The notes beneath the pieces were generated by a model. The model did not search any database. It worked only from the letters and a program-made list of their open reading frames with translations, and was not told the origin of the DNA. The position numbers were made by a program, and so were the translations under genes. This document shows positions 33,064 through 44,878 of a DNA stretch of 64,000 nucleotides, in pieces. The stretch is from Biscogniauxia marginata (taxonomy: Eukaryota; Ascomycota; Sordariomycetes; Xylariales; Xylariaceae): assembly GCA_022695795.1 (NCBI GenBank), contig MU404056.1, positions 186,001 to 250,000 on the forward strand, given 5' to 3'. Position 1 is the stretch's first letter. Every line of letters starts with the position of its first letter.

Positions 33064-35612
33064 ATGATCAAGTTGCTTGCTCGCCTCCGCCAGACGACAT
33101 GGCGTGCAGCGCAGTAAGTTCGACACTTTGCCCTGTCCTCATGCCCAAGCTGACCAATTTGAGATCTCTTCCAGAGGGGGCCGGACCTGGCTTCTCTCGA
33201 GCAGATGGTGTTCTGCGACCGCCGCCCGAAACCCTCGCTTAGTGCGACCAGTGTCAACATCACGATGCCTTCGCGCACAACACCACGAGTCTCCCGAGAC
33301 GACGCCAATCGAGCACCGATCGCCCCAAACCCTCACCGAAAAGATTGTCCAGCGCTACGCCGTTGGACTGCCCCCAGGCAAGCGTGTCCGGAGCGGCGAC
33401 TACATCAGCATCCAGCCGGCTGCAATACTTACCCACGATAACTCGTTCCCGGTTGCAACCAAGTTCATGTCGATGGGAGCTACGAAAATATACAGGCCGG
33501 AGCAGCTCGTCATGGCGCTGGATCACGACGTGCAGAACACCAGCGAAGCCAATCTGAAGAAATACCAGGGCATTGAGGCCTTCGCCAGGAAGCATGGAGT
33601 TACGTTCTACCCCGCCGGCCGAGGAATCGGTCACCAGATCATGGTCGAGGAAGGGCATTGCTGGCCAGGGACAATGGTGAGTGTAGTCCAAATAGAGAGA
33701 TTGGAGAGCTGTTATTGCCACTGCTCGACATTCTCTGAGGGTCGGAACAATAACCTCTTAATTGGATAGGAAGAATCATAGTTAACGTCGTCAGTCGGTT
33801 GCTTCGGATAGCCACAGTACCCATTATGGCGGGATCGGTTGTCTCGGCACCCCCGTCGTGCGGTCAGACGCTGCCAGTGTATGGGCCACTGGCCGAACGT
33901 GGTGGAATATCCCCCCGGTTGCCCGCGTTACGTTCACAGGAAGGCTGCCTCCGGGTGTGACTGGCAAAGATGTCATCATCGCTCTGTGTGGCATCTTTAA
34001 GAGCGACGTTCTTAACCATGTGGTCGAGTTTACGGGACCCGAGGAGACGATGGAGACCCTACTGGTCGATACTCGCTTGACGATGGCTAACATGTCCTGC
34101 GAATGGGGCGCCCTTGCTGGCCTATTCCCTATTGACCGTACTCTGCAGCGCTGGTTGCGGTATAAGGCGACCGAAGCGGCGATGCTTGAGGGCCGAACTA
34201 CGCGGGAGCGTATCACGCACGAGAGGGTGGATGAGCTCTTTGCTAACCCAGTCACGGCAGACCCTGGCGCCATATACGCTAAACAGCTCTATCTTTCGCT
34301 AGATTCACTATCTCCATACGTCTCTGGCCCTAACTCGGTTAAGGTTGCGACGCCCCTCCACGAGTTGGCGCCGCAGAAGATCAAGATCGATCGCGCGTAT
34401 ATTGTGTCCTGTACCAACAGCCGAGCCTCCGACATCAAGGCTGCCGCCAGGGTTTTCAGGGACGCTGCCGAGGCCAACGGCGGCGCTATTCCCAAGATCG
34501 CCGACGGCGTCCAGCTCTATATTGCGGCAGCCTCGGCCCCAGAACAGGAGGCGGCCGAGGCCACGGGCGACTGGCAGGTCTTGCTCGAGGCCGGGGCTCA
34601 GTCTCTCCCTGCCGGTTGCGGGCCTTGTATCGGTCTCGGCGCGGGACTGCTAGAGCCCGGCGAGGTCGGCATCAGCGCCAGCAATCGCAACTTCAAGGGA
34701 CGCATGGGGTCGCGCGACGCAAAAGCATACCTCGCGAGTCCCGAGGTTGTGGCTGCCAGCGCTCTCAGCGGCGTCATCACTGGCCCGGGCATCTACGAGG
34801 TGCCTGAAGATTGGTCCGGCGTGGACGCAGGGTACGGCACCGGCCTGGCACGTACCACTGAGAACGAGCTCTCTGGATTCGTACAGCAGCTCGACTCGCT
34901 CATCGATAGAGTAGAGTCTGTCGCAGGGCCCTCCGATAAGCCTGCCACCGAAATTCTCCCCGGATTCCCTGAGAAGATCAGCGGCGAGATCGTATTTTGT
35001 GATGCCGACAACGTCGACACCGATGCCATCTACCCCGGCAAGCTGACATATCAGGATAACGTCTCCAGGGAAGATATGGCTCGGGCTTGCTTCTCCAACT
35101 ACGATCCCGAGTTTGACGGCATCGCCAGACCGAACGACATCATCGTCTCAGGCTCAAACTTTGGCTGCGGTTCTTCGCGAGAGCAGGGTAATTATCACAT
35201 TTACTGATGTAATTGATTGTGCTCCACTAACTCCAACTTTTCTACCAAAAAAGCTGCCACCGCAATCCTTGCCCGAGGTATCCGATTGGTCGTCGCCGCT
35301 AGTTTCGGTAACATCTTCTCTCGAAATAGCATCAACAACGCTCTGATGGGATTCGAGGTCCCGCGGCTCGTCGAGCGCCTGCGGGCTCACTTTTCTTCGC
35401 CACCGGCAGGCACTGAAGAGCGTATCCTCACGCGAAGGACGGGCTGGTCTCTGACGTGGGATGTCAGACGGAGCCTCGTCGAGGTGACGGAGGGCCCTGG
35501 AGGAGAGACGTGGACGGAGCAAGTCGGAGAGCTGCCGGCGAATGTGCAAGAGATTATTGCCGCGGGGGGACTCGAGGCTTGGGTCAAGGCCGAGCTTGCT
35601 AAGACGGCATGA
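33064..35612 (+). CDS. lys4: Homoaconitase, mitochondrial
   Basis: Converts homocitrate to homoisocitrate via homoaconitate in the alpha-aminoadipate lysine pathway, using a [4Fe-4S] cluster in the mitochondrial matrix. Four exons (33064-33113, 33175-33676, 33795-35187, 35254-35612) give 767 residues. The start [17 protein letters not shown] and the Arg/Ser-rich segment after it form a presequence. The body begins [28 protein letters not shown], then [49 protein letters not shown] and [12 protein letters not shown]. Cluster ligands are in [10 protein letters not shown] (near residue 390) and [10 protein letters not shown] (near 457). The C-terminal swivel domain has [19 protein letters not shown] and [21 protein letters not shown]. 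These signatures are of homoaconitase rather than citrate aconitase. Confidence 0.95.
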
Positions 35613-36478
35613 TCGCCGGAAACCTGGGGGGGGAAACAATATTTAGAACACCTGCTCGCGCTAAATCTAAGGAATTTATTTTCCTTGAACTGACGGTTGA
35701 GACTTCAGTTCCAGGCGGATAGTAGACTTGTCGGCTCCTCTGCCTACCTAGGTCCCATAACCTGAATAATGGAGGCAGTGCGAGGATATATAGCTAAATC
35801 CGATTAGTATCAGGCCGTGGGCAAGGTCATCTTTGGACTTTCTGGTCCCTCTATACATAGTAGCTGGCAAATGGGAATGGAGACGCGACGGCAATCGCCA
35901 ACGACCAAATGGTGAGGCGGTTCGTGTCATTCTGTCTTCACTATCCACGGAGTTCGTCTGAAAAACGTATACACCATACTGAAATCAACAGAGGACATAT
36001 ACCAAGCCTCATCTCATTCAACATTTGAAAAGCCACAGGAGCGGCCAGCTTGGTAACGACATCGACTTGATACCGCAGCCTGTGGTTTCGGTGCCTATAT
36101 ACAGCGAACTCCCTCTTTACCTAGTCACTCATACAACTTCCGGAACTGCAGCGGGCCGGGTGGTGAGTGACACTTCTGGCACTGGCCTCAGCCAAGGCCT
36201 CAGCCAAGGCCAATTCCATGACTTACAAAGACGAAGAACAAGAGATCACGGATTCCTGCGACGATGGACGACGGTCATGCCCGGGGCCTGACTGCAGGGG
36301 GTTGATACAGAGGAGCAAATCAATCATTGGGAGATATGGACTGACTGGAGAAGAATTCAGCTTTGTGGGAGGGGGGATTGCTGCCCGTCCCAAGAGCGTC
36401 GAGCACGTGTCGTGGAACGTAACGCCACGAGGTGGGGGTGAGGCCAGATGCTCCCGATTTTTGGACGCCAGTTCAGTA
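35613..36478. other. Intergenic, homoaconitase to repeat element
   Basis: Non-coding as far as can be seen. It includes a 12-bp direct duplication (cctcagccaagg) at about 36184-36212. Confidence 0.45.
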
Positions 36479-37245
36479 GACCGTAGTGCGGCACCCCCGT
36501 TTTTTATATATAGAAGGTTGTCAAGTGGGATGTTTCATATAAAACTGATTTTCCTTGTAATAACTGTGGATAATCGGGCGTTTTTAAAATATCGCTGTTA
36601 ATTAGTTATTATCACCGATTATCAACAAATTTTTTTTTTTTTGATAAATATCATTTTTAAAAATTAATATTAAAAAATTATAATGAAGGACCGATCGTCT
36701 TAATATTTCAGATTTATATGATATGACGGGCGCGTTGGTTTCCGATCGTGGATGTCAAGGAATGCAAGTTTTATTTCCGCGAAACGAGTGTATGCGCCGC
36801 AATAGGAAACTGCGCAGGTTTGAATCCTGCAGCTCTCACTATATATTGTACGAGAAAAGCAAACTAAAAGAAAGGATTGTGGGGTTGTATTAATCGTGGT
36901 TTAAGGAATTTAATATACTTTAAAAAAAATTTACATTTAAACCTTTAATATAATAACCACTTTTATATAACCTTTTTATTAACTTAGTTTTTATAACTTT
37001 TATTAATTATTTAGTTTTAATTAATTTAATACTTTTTTTAAAATTTTTTTTAAAAATTTAATTAAATAATAAAAAATAAAACTTATATAAATATTTTATA
37101 AGTTTTTATAAAAAATTTAATTAAAATAACTTATATTACTTGAAAAATTTATAAGATTTTCAAAAAACTATAATGATTTTATAAATATAGTTAATATAAT
37201 AATTAATAGCTTTCTATAAAAAAACGGGGGTGCCGCGCTACGGTC
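36479..37245. mobile_element. 767-bp AT-rich element with ~38-bp terminal inverted repeats (MITE-like)
   Basis: The left end (36479 onward, GACCGTAGTGCGGCACCCCC...) and the right end (up to 37245) are inverted copies over roughly 38 bp. Apart from small gaps in the TATA stretch, the main difference is T against C in GTAG[T/C]GCGG, a C-to-T change as made by repeat-induced point mutation. The interior has no supported gene and becomes extremely AT-rich (about 36840-37220). This fits a non-autonomous DNA transposon decayed by RIP. No clear target-site duplication is seen: the flanks are cagta and gtttg. The right end lies 104 bp before the aminopeptidase ATG. Confidence 0.65.
36814..36830 (+). 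other. tRNA T-arm/B-box-like hairpin in the element
   Basis: A five-base-pair stem (GCAGG/CCTGC) closes a seven-base TTTGAAT loop, as in a tRNA T-arm, and it matches the Pol III B-box consensus closely. The expected 5' acceptor partner (GAGAGCT) for the following AGCTCTC is not found, so this is at most a tRNA-derived fragment and could be chance. Confidence 0.25.
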
Positions 37246-37348
37246 GTTTGCATATCAACGCGGGGCATCAACTAATACATCTCCAGCTTGCCGGCTCTTC
37301 TCGACCACCGTCAAACTATCCTGTTCTGCTATCATCCCAGAGTCAATC

Positions 37349-40159
37349 ATGGCCGACCGTGATATTCTGCCCTCCACTGTCACTCCCTCTCACTATGATC
37401 TCTCCATCTCGTCCCTGAACTTCAAAGACTGGACCTACGAGGGTCGCGTGGCGTAAGTACCCATCACTATAAACCCCCAGATATCAGAATAAAACTCCAC
37501 ATCCTAACACTGCATAGTATTGGTGTCTCCATCGCACAGCCAACTAAGGAGATCGTCATCAACTCTATTGAGCTAAAACTGCTTACTACCCAAGTCAAGG
37601 TCGAGCATACCAAGGGCACTCAGTCCTTCGAGACCACCACCTTCGCCTATGATGAGAAGAAGCAGCGCGCAACTGTTCAGTTTGCCGGGGAAATTCCCGC
37701 TTCGCCAAAGGCCGTCCTGCAGATCACCTTCCATGGTATACTCAACAATGATATGGCTGGTTTTTACCGGAGCAAATACAAGCCCGTCGTGCCTGCGGCC
37801 GCCTCAGTCCCCAAGGATGATACCTTCCACTACATGTTCAGCACCCAGTTCGAAGCCTGCGACGCTCGCCGCGCTTTCCCTTGCTTCGACGAGCCTCGCC
37901 TGAAGGCCACTTTTGACTTCCAGATTGAAGTCCCCGAGGATCAGGTGGCCCTGTCAAACATGCCGGTAAAGGGCACATCCAAGACTAAGGATGGGTTCCA
38001 GCTGGTGTCATTCGAGCGGACGCCAGTCATGAGCACTTACCTTCTTGCATGGGCCGTTGGCGACTTTGAGTACGTCGAAGGCTTCACTGATCGCCGGTAC
38101 AACGGAAAGCAGATCCCAGTGCGTGTATACACCACCCGAGGCCTGAAGGAACAGGGTCGCTTCGCACTGGAGCATGCTCCAAAGACCATCGACCTCTTCT
38201 CGGAGAGTTTCGGTATCGACTATCCTCTTCCCAAGTCTGATCTTCTTGCTGTTCACGAGTTTACCCACGGAGCAATGGAGAACTGGGGCCTGGTCACATA
38301 CCGCACAACTGCCGTGCTATTTGACGAGAAGACTTCGGATGCAAGGTACAAGAATCGTGTTGCATATGTCGTTGCCCACGAGCTAGCCCACCAATGGTTC
38401 GGTAACCTCGTCACCATGGATTGGTGGGATGAACTCTGGCTCAACGAGTCATTCGCTACTTGGGCAGGATGGTTTGCTGTTAACGAGTTCCATCCGGATT
38501 GGCAGGTCTGGGCCCAGTTCGTGAATGAGGGCATGGAAAGTGCCTTTAAGCTAGATGGCATGCGAGCATCGCATCCGGTTCATGTGCCGGTTAAGGATGC
38601 TTTGGATGTGAACCAGATCTTCGACCATATTAGCTATCTCAAAGGCTGCTCGACGTTGCGGATGCTGGTCAACCATCTGGGGGAGCAAACCTTCCTCAAG
38701 GGAGTTGGAGTGTATCTCAGAAAGCATGCTTATGGTAATGCCAAAACTGAATACCTTTGGCAAGCTTTGACAGAAGCGTCGGGGACGGATGTAAACAGCT
38801 TGATGAACAACTGGATCGAGAAAATTGGCCATCCGTTGCTCACTGTCGCCGAGGAGCCAGGCCAGATATCTGTCAAGCAGACTCGCTATCTGTCAACCGG
38901 TGATGTCAAGCCTGAGGAGGATAAGACCATCTGGTGGGTGCCTCTGGCGTTGGAAGGCAAGGTTGGACAACAAGGTGTCCAGACTTTGGCTCTGACCGAA
39001 AAGGATACCACGATTCGAGATATCGATGATGAATTCTACAAGATCAACAGCAATGCCACGGGCTTCTACCGAACAAACTACCCACCTGCTCGCCTCGCAA
39101 AACTAAGCACTCAGCTCGACCGTTTGAGCAACGAGGACAAAATCTCGATCATTGGTTCTGCAGCTGACCTAGCATTTTCTGGCTATGGCACTACCCCTGC
39201 GCTCCTCTCCTTCCTGGAAGGATTTAGAGGCGAGTCGAACCATCTTGTATGGGCACAAGTTCTAGACTCGTTAGGTTTGGTCAAATCTATCTTTAGTGAT
39301 GACGAGACAATCAAGAGTGGGCTGGAGAAGTTTGCCCTAAAGCTTGTGGGTGGTGCAGTAGAGAAGATTGGCTGGGAGTTCTCGGACGGTGAAGACTACC
39401 TTACTGGATTGCTTCGTAAGAGACTTCTCCTGAGTGCTGCTGCCAACGGTCATCCAGCGTAAGCAATATTTTCCTCGTCACAGTTCTTTGCCTGAAATTT
39501 TCTCGAGCCCCGTCTCATTCACCGGCCGCTGACCATGATATAGGGTAACGGAAAGAGCCAACTCCCTATTTGAAGCTTGGAGTTTGAGAGGAACTAGCTT
39601 ACATCCTAGTCTGAGAACTATAGTTTATCGCACGGCGATAAAGACAAACCCTGCCAATGCAGTTCCTATTCTGAAGAAGGAGTGGTACACTGGGGCTTCA
39701 ATCGACGGTAAAGAGGTCTGCCTCGCCTCTCTGGGTCATACTCGCGACGCCGAACTTATCGAGAAGAGCATCCTGCCTTTCCTCTTCGACCTTTCGCCCC
39801 CGGCCCCCGCTTCAGAATCGGTGCCATCAGGAGACATGCATTCGCTCGGCAGCTCGCTGGCATCAAACTCGTTCGCCCGACCGCTCCAGTGGAAGTATAT
39901 CCAATCCAACTGGGACAAGGTCACCGCCAAGATGGCGAACCCGGTCGTCCTGGACCGCTTCGTAAAGCTGTCGCTGAACAAGTTCACGGATGCCAAGTAC
40001 GTCGACGAGATCACGGCCTTCTTTGCGGACAAGGACACGAGCGGCTTCGACCGCACTCTCGAGCAGGTCAAGGACGCGATCCGCGGACGGGCCGCCTACC
40101 GCGAGCGAGATGCCAAGGTGATCAAGGAGTGGCTCGGCGCAAACGGCTATCTCGCGTGA
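37349..40159 (+). CDS. ape2: M1-family zinc aminopeptidase (puromycin-sensitive/Ape2 type)
   Basis: Removes N-terminal residues from peptides; cytosolic M1 metalloprotease of the Aap1/Ape2 group. Three exons (37349-37452, 37518-39458, 39544-40159) give 886 residues. The first exon carries the start MADRDILPSTVTPSHYDLSI. The substrate-binding G286-AMEN motif and the zinc site H322-ELAH-326 with the second Glu at 345 (LNESFATW) are intact. EACDARRAFPCFDEP precedes them. The C-terminal half is the helical ERAP1-like domain, ending VIKEWLGANGYLA. No signal peptide is seen, which supports the cytosol. The promoter is unusual: the inverted-repeat element ends 104 bp upstream, so it probably supplies the core promoter or 5' UTR. 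Confidence 0.93.
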
Positions 40160-41648
40160 TGTTTGACTGGTAGTGATCTGATTGATTGATTGAATGGATG
40201 AGGGTTGATATATCAATGTAAAAAGTGAGAGCTCCCATTAGTAGTAGTTCCGCAAAACAAAACAAAAAAAGTTTTCTTCAGGTGCATTCCCCTTTAAGTT
40301 GGGGATGGGGTCTAGCAGAAATGAAGACAACCAAACAAACAGTTAACCGTGTAAATTATACTATCTAGTGATGCATAGGCTCAAGTATATTGGCTGACTA
40401 CCGTGCGAAGCAAAGATATATATATCCGGAGCAACGGACTACTGAATAGGTATACGGTTACGCCCAAGTCGGCTGGGGCAATGAGGGCCCCTCTAGAAGT
40501 CGTTCGTCTTAATATCCTGGTTTTCTTTCTTTCTTTCTTTCTTTTTAGGGAGATGCCTTTCATAAATTAAATACCCATATCTAGGTACCCAAGTCTGCTC
40601 TACTACATATAAACTAAGGTCAGCTGGCATATCGAAAGAGAAGAGAAGAGAGCAGAAACCAAGCACTATATAGTAAATAAACACATCAATGTTTTCTCTC
40701 TTCCCATCTCTCTCTCATTGCCCGGTTCGTTGTCAAGCCATAACCTATGACTTAAGCGGCCGGCTCTCTCGAACCCCCCTCCTTTAAGCAACCCTTCTCG
40801 TTTTCTTGCGCGCAGTTAGTTCTACGGTCCTCTTGTTCTATCGACATTATGCGACATGGGATCTAAAGTTCCCTTGCTAATATCAAAAATCAAAAAAATC
40901 AAAAAGCAAAAAAATCATATCCTGTCCCACGCCATGGCCATGCCATCTACTAATCTCATAGTATACTACCCTCTACATACTCATCAACTTTCACTCATTT
41001 CACCTCATAATTCAAAGTCTCAACCCATACTCAGGTCACTATTCTTCCCGATATTCTTTTTTTTTTTTTCCTTATTATCATTCATCATCCGTCATCATTT
41101 CTTCTTTGTTTACACTTTCCATAGCCCACCACTACCCCCATTCATCCCATTCCCCCTTCTTCGGCATAACCTAATCCTTCCATTCCATCCTTCGTAAATG
41201 CTATCACGAACCTTCTTTTATTTTTTTTACAGCCATAAAGAATACCAAAAACACAATACTGTATCATTTATTCCTTCGTTCTCTTTTTTTTCTTCGCAGG
41301 AATTAAAAAAAAAGCTGACGCCGGTTTTTCTGAATGCCTGTTCCCTTGTCCTCCTTTTGCTCCAGAAACCAAAACCATGGCTGGTCCCAACAATGCAGTT
41401 ATCGTGACACCATTGCACACACACGCATACACGCCCAAAATTTTATTCCCTGCCGCCCAATATCGTAGTACTGACTTCATCCCTTTTCTCTTTTCTCTAT
41501 AATACAGCTACAAGGTTGGGGGGGTACTTCCAGGGAAGTAGTAGGGTAGTGGTTAGTACGTCATCAGAAACGATTAGTACTTTAGCCGCCGACATAGGCG
41601 CACCCGACGCATCGAAGATCGGCGGACCCCAACGTGGGGCTGAATCCT
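40160..41648. other. Tail-to-tail intergenic region
   Basis: 1.5 kb between the aminopeptidase (+) and YAG7-like (-) stops, with (TTTC)n at about 40526-40543 and many T/C-rich stretches. No gene is supported. Confidence 0.5.
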
Positions 41649-43323
41649 CTACGACTGCTCATTCCGCGGTCTTCCGCGCATGCCCATTCCACCCCGGCCG
41701 CGACCGCGTCCACGTCCGCGTCCCTCGCCAAATCCCCCGCGACCACCGCGGTAGTCTCCTCGGCCTCGCCCTCTCCAGCTACTCTCGCGCTCGTGACCAC
41801 GAGGACGGTTACGTTGGACCTGGCGGAAGCCATCGCCCGATTCAGTAGGTGCGGGAGGTTGCTGTGGTCAGTTAGTGAGGGCGCCAGTTATAAATAATTA
41901 TGTAGCTGTCCTAGAGGACTTAAAAGAAGGAGTGTTCTCACCTCGGGCTGGTGTTCGGGCTGGTGCTCAGGTAGATGCTCAGGCTGATCATCGGCCCAGG
42001 ACTGAACATTGACAGGGGTCTCAGGAGTGGCTGTCAAGCCCGTATCCGTCTCAGTGGGGTTACGCGGGACCTCGACCCAGTCCTCATGGTTAACGGAAGC
42101 ACTCAGGTCATTGTTGGTGTCCCACTGAGACTCGCCAGCTGCGTTGGCGGCGTTGTCAGAGACGTCGGCGTTAGGGATACCCGCGACAGACGTGGGCTCG
42201 GGCTCGGTGTGTCCATTGGTCAAATGCGGGGTGGCGCCAGTAGAATCGATCTCGGTAAGGCCGGCATGCGCTATGGTAGGGTCTGTATCGACTTCGGTAG
42301 TCTCGACAGGCACCTCGTTCTCAGGGGCTCCCTCGGCCGCGATAAACGGACTGATATGAGCCATGGCAGCAGCCTTGATCTGTCCGACTGTGCAGAGGTC
42401 AGTAGCTAGAACAAAAATAGGAAATTGCAAGGCGGCTTAGCGGCGTACATGAAGTCTCGAGTTGATCACCATTGACGCTGTTGGTCTTTTCGTCGGACCC
42501 CTCGATGAGCTTCAACATGGTGGCAACAGCATGCTCGTCTCCAGAGTACACACTCAGCAGCACCCCCTCCAGGGCCATGTTCTCGTCCAGAGTACTGTCA
42601 GCTTCCTCGGATCTTCGGGCGGCAGCTAGACGCAGGAACTGGGACAGGACCAGTAGGTTGTCGTGCTGTGCCTGCTTGGCCTCGGCAGCAGCCTTCTCCT
42701 GGACGTCGGCGACAGCATCGGCCTTCTCCTTTTCCAGCCTCTCGGTCAGGGACTTCTCGAGGGTGGCCTTCTCGGCGGCGGCGCGGGTTCGGTATTCGTC
42801 CTCGATCTTCTTGTACTGAGCAAGCTGCTCCTCGGCCTGGGCAAGCTGGGCCTCGAGGTGAGGCTTCTTGAGGCGCTGGGCCTTCTGGTCGGGATTGATG
42901 ATCTTGGCGTCGACAAGCTCCTCCAGGGACTTGCCCTTGTGCTGGTCGACCAGGGAGTCGGTCTTGGAGGCATTGGTCTGGAGGGAGGGGGCAAGGGTGG
43001 TTAGCAAGGGACTCGGTGGAAGTGGGGTGTAGGGCTGGGGCTTGCTTACAATCTTCTTGTTCAGGTTGCGAATGTGCCTGGGCAGCAAGTCAGCATGGAT
43101 AAACAAGGTCCCGCGAAAACAGCTCACGAGGCGGGCCTTACTTCTGCAAGTCGCGGACGTAGGGACTCTCAGAGGCATCGTCCTGGCCATCGTGACCGGC
43201 GACAGAGGCAGGGTTCTCGGAAGCGGGCGCGGGGGAGTCGATTTGCTCGCTCTTGGCCTTCTTCTTCTTTGCTGACTTGGACTCGGCCTGAACGGGAGGG
43301 TTCTGGACGACGGGAGAAGGCAT
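41649..43323 (-). CDS. YAG7-like protein with C-terminal RGG region
   Basis: Five exons (43323-43142, 43077-43050, 42977-42449, 42387-41942, 41861-41649) give 465 residues. The Lys-rich start (ESKSAKKKKAK) is followed by the segment SPYVRDLQKHIRNLNKKI/TNASKTDSLVDQHKGKSLEELVDAKIINPDQKAQRLKKP, which I recognise as the YAG7-like dimerisation region of fungi. A coiled coil follows (about 105-170) and then a helical region. The next part is acidic and Thr/Pro-rich, with PEH repeats. The last exon codes an Arg-Gly tail (GRGRGRGRGRGG), typical of RNA-binding or ribosome-associated proteins. The 72-nt second intron is in frame and stop-free. The third donor could instead be GTGATC (exon end 42466), but GTACGC keeps a conserved-looking DQLETSF. 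Function is unknown. Confidence 0.75.
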
Positions 43324-44414
43324 GGTGGGTGGGCAATTCGTAGTGTTGGGTTGGATTGGGTATTTCTGTGCGTTGTCTGGATGTGTTCTTGCGTGTTGCT
43401 CGTGCTTCGACGCTACGGAAGCGGGCAGTTCAGAGGCGGCAGAGAAATTAGGTAGTTATTCTAGGTAGTAGAAGCTTGAACGTGAAGCAGGTGAAAAGTG
43501 CGTGACGTCTAACAAACAATCTTTGTGTGATTGTGTTTTGATTTCCGGGGGAAGAGAGCTTGAGGAATTATGTAGGTACTTGGGTAAGGTATGTAGTAGG
43601 GTGGGTAGGGTTTTGTGTCGCTGTTGGCGATGGAGGTGGGAGGAAAAAAAAATAAGCTGGAGATGGTAGCTGAATTTGGGAGTGTGGACGACGAGGGTGG
43701 GATTTTTGGAGATTGGGACGAAAAAGAAAAAAAAAGATGGGGACTAGTGCGGGATCTGGCTGTCTGGTCGAATGTTATGTTGTGCAGTATTGCTGCTTAG
43801 TCCCTGCAGTTTTTTATTTAGTTTTTATTTTTACTTTATTCTCCTATGTAAATTACTAAGGTTGCTGCTGCTGCTGCTGGTTTTTAGTTTAAAGTTAGGC
43901 CCCCCAAGGCTGCCTTCGCCTAACCAACAAGCAACGAAGCCCGAGGAATCATGAAGAATTGTGCCGATCTGACATTGGGCAGTTTCACCCAACCTTAAAT
44001 AAAAAGCATTGGCTCTTATTTATAGTGGCTTTATGTCTAACTTTTAGGCATATATATTGATTGCTATATCTATTTAGGGCATATGTATTTAGACCAAGTA
44101 CCCGCTCTTTAGTTCCCTAGCAGTCTCCCTCAACCCAAGCATAGTCTCGTATGCATGCCTCTGCCATTTCGATTCTCAATGCAGACTCATACGTGGGGAC
44201 TATGTATGCGGCCGGTCCCACCCCGAGATATGCATCTAGGCTGACCAGACATTACGCGCTACTAGTCCGTAACCGCAGCACGCATGACGTTGTATCGCCG
44301 CTCGAGAGACTTATCCCGCCATGGCTACGAGTAACGTGTAGATGACCGTCCATTTCGCCCGGTCAAGTCGTACGGGGGCCGTATTTCTTTCGACGCATCG
44401 TGCCCACGCTTGGC
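43324..44414. other. Intergenic, YAG7-like promoter and CENP-W 3' flank
   Basis: 1.1 kb without a supported gene. A short (TGC)n run is near 43864-43880. Confidence 0.5.
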
Positions 44415-44878
44415 TTATCCCTTGAACTTGGCGAGAGTGTCCTTAAATGCCCCGTGTCAGTCCCGTCCAGTCCAATCTCCAATCTAACCCTTCGCTTATG
44501 AGAAAAAAGGAAAGAAAGAAAAGTAAATAAATAAAGTGACAACTGACCGCAGTTACTTTCTTTACGCTTTTGGCGCTGATGCTTCTCTCGCCCGCTTGCT
44601 TCGAGTCGATGGCCGCCTCCTTCATCAGTCTATACCGCCACGTTAGAAATCCAAGGTTAATTATCTCGACAGAGTGTTTATATAAGAAAGTCGCACGTTT
44701 GCATAAACAGGGCGTAGTCGAGGAACATCTATCAGTTGTTAGCTCCGTCGCGTGACAGACGCGGAACGCGACTCTAGCTCACCATGACGTCCACGTTCTT
44801 GCTGACATTGCATTTCGAATGGGCCTTGACGATCTTCTTGACCGTCGCCCTCGGGTACATCTTCTGTCCGGGAGCCAT
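44415..44878 (-). CDS. CENPW: CENP-W-like histone-fold kinetochore protein
   Basis: Tiny gene of four exons (44878-44783, 44728-44697, 44629-44548, 44441-44415) coding 78 residues. The spliced protein starts MAPGQKMYPRATVKKIVKAH, continues SKNVDVMMFLDYALFMQT/LMKEAAIDSKQAGERSISAKSVKKVTA, and ends DTLAKFKG. This is the fungal CENP-W/Wip1 pattern: a single histone fold, almost the whole protein, which pairs with CENP-T at the inner kinetochore. Each junction is phase-consistent and removes stops (gtgagc...gatag, gtgcga...tatag, gtcagt...ttaag). The second exon is only 32 nt and the last 27 nt. Open frames on the opposite strand over exon 1 are shadows. The last acceptor (tttaag) is weaker than the others. 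Confidence 0.85.

Noticed and set aside
36472..37252. TA target-site duplication for the inverted-repeat element
   Set aside because: TA precedes the left end, but the right flank is GT, so a Tc1/mariner assignment is not supported.
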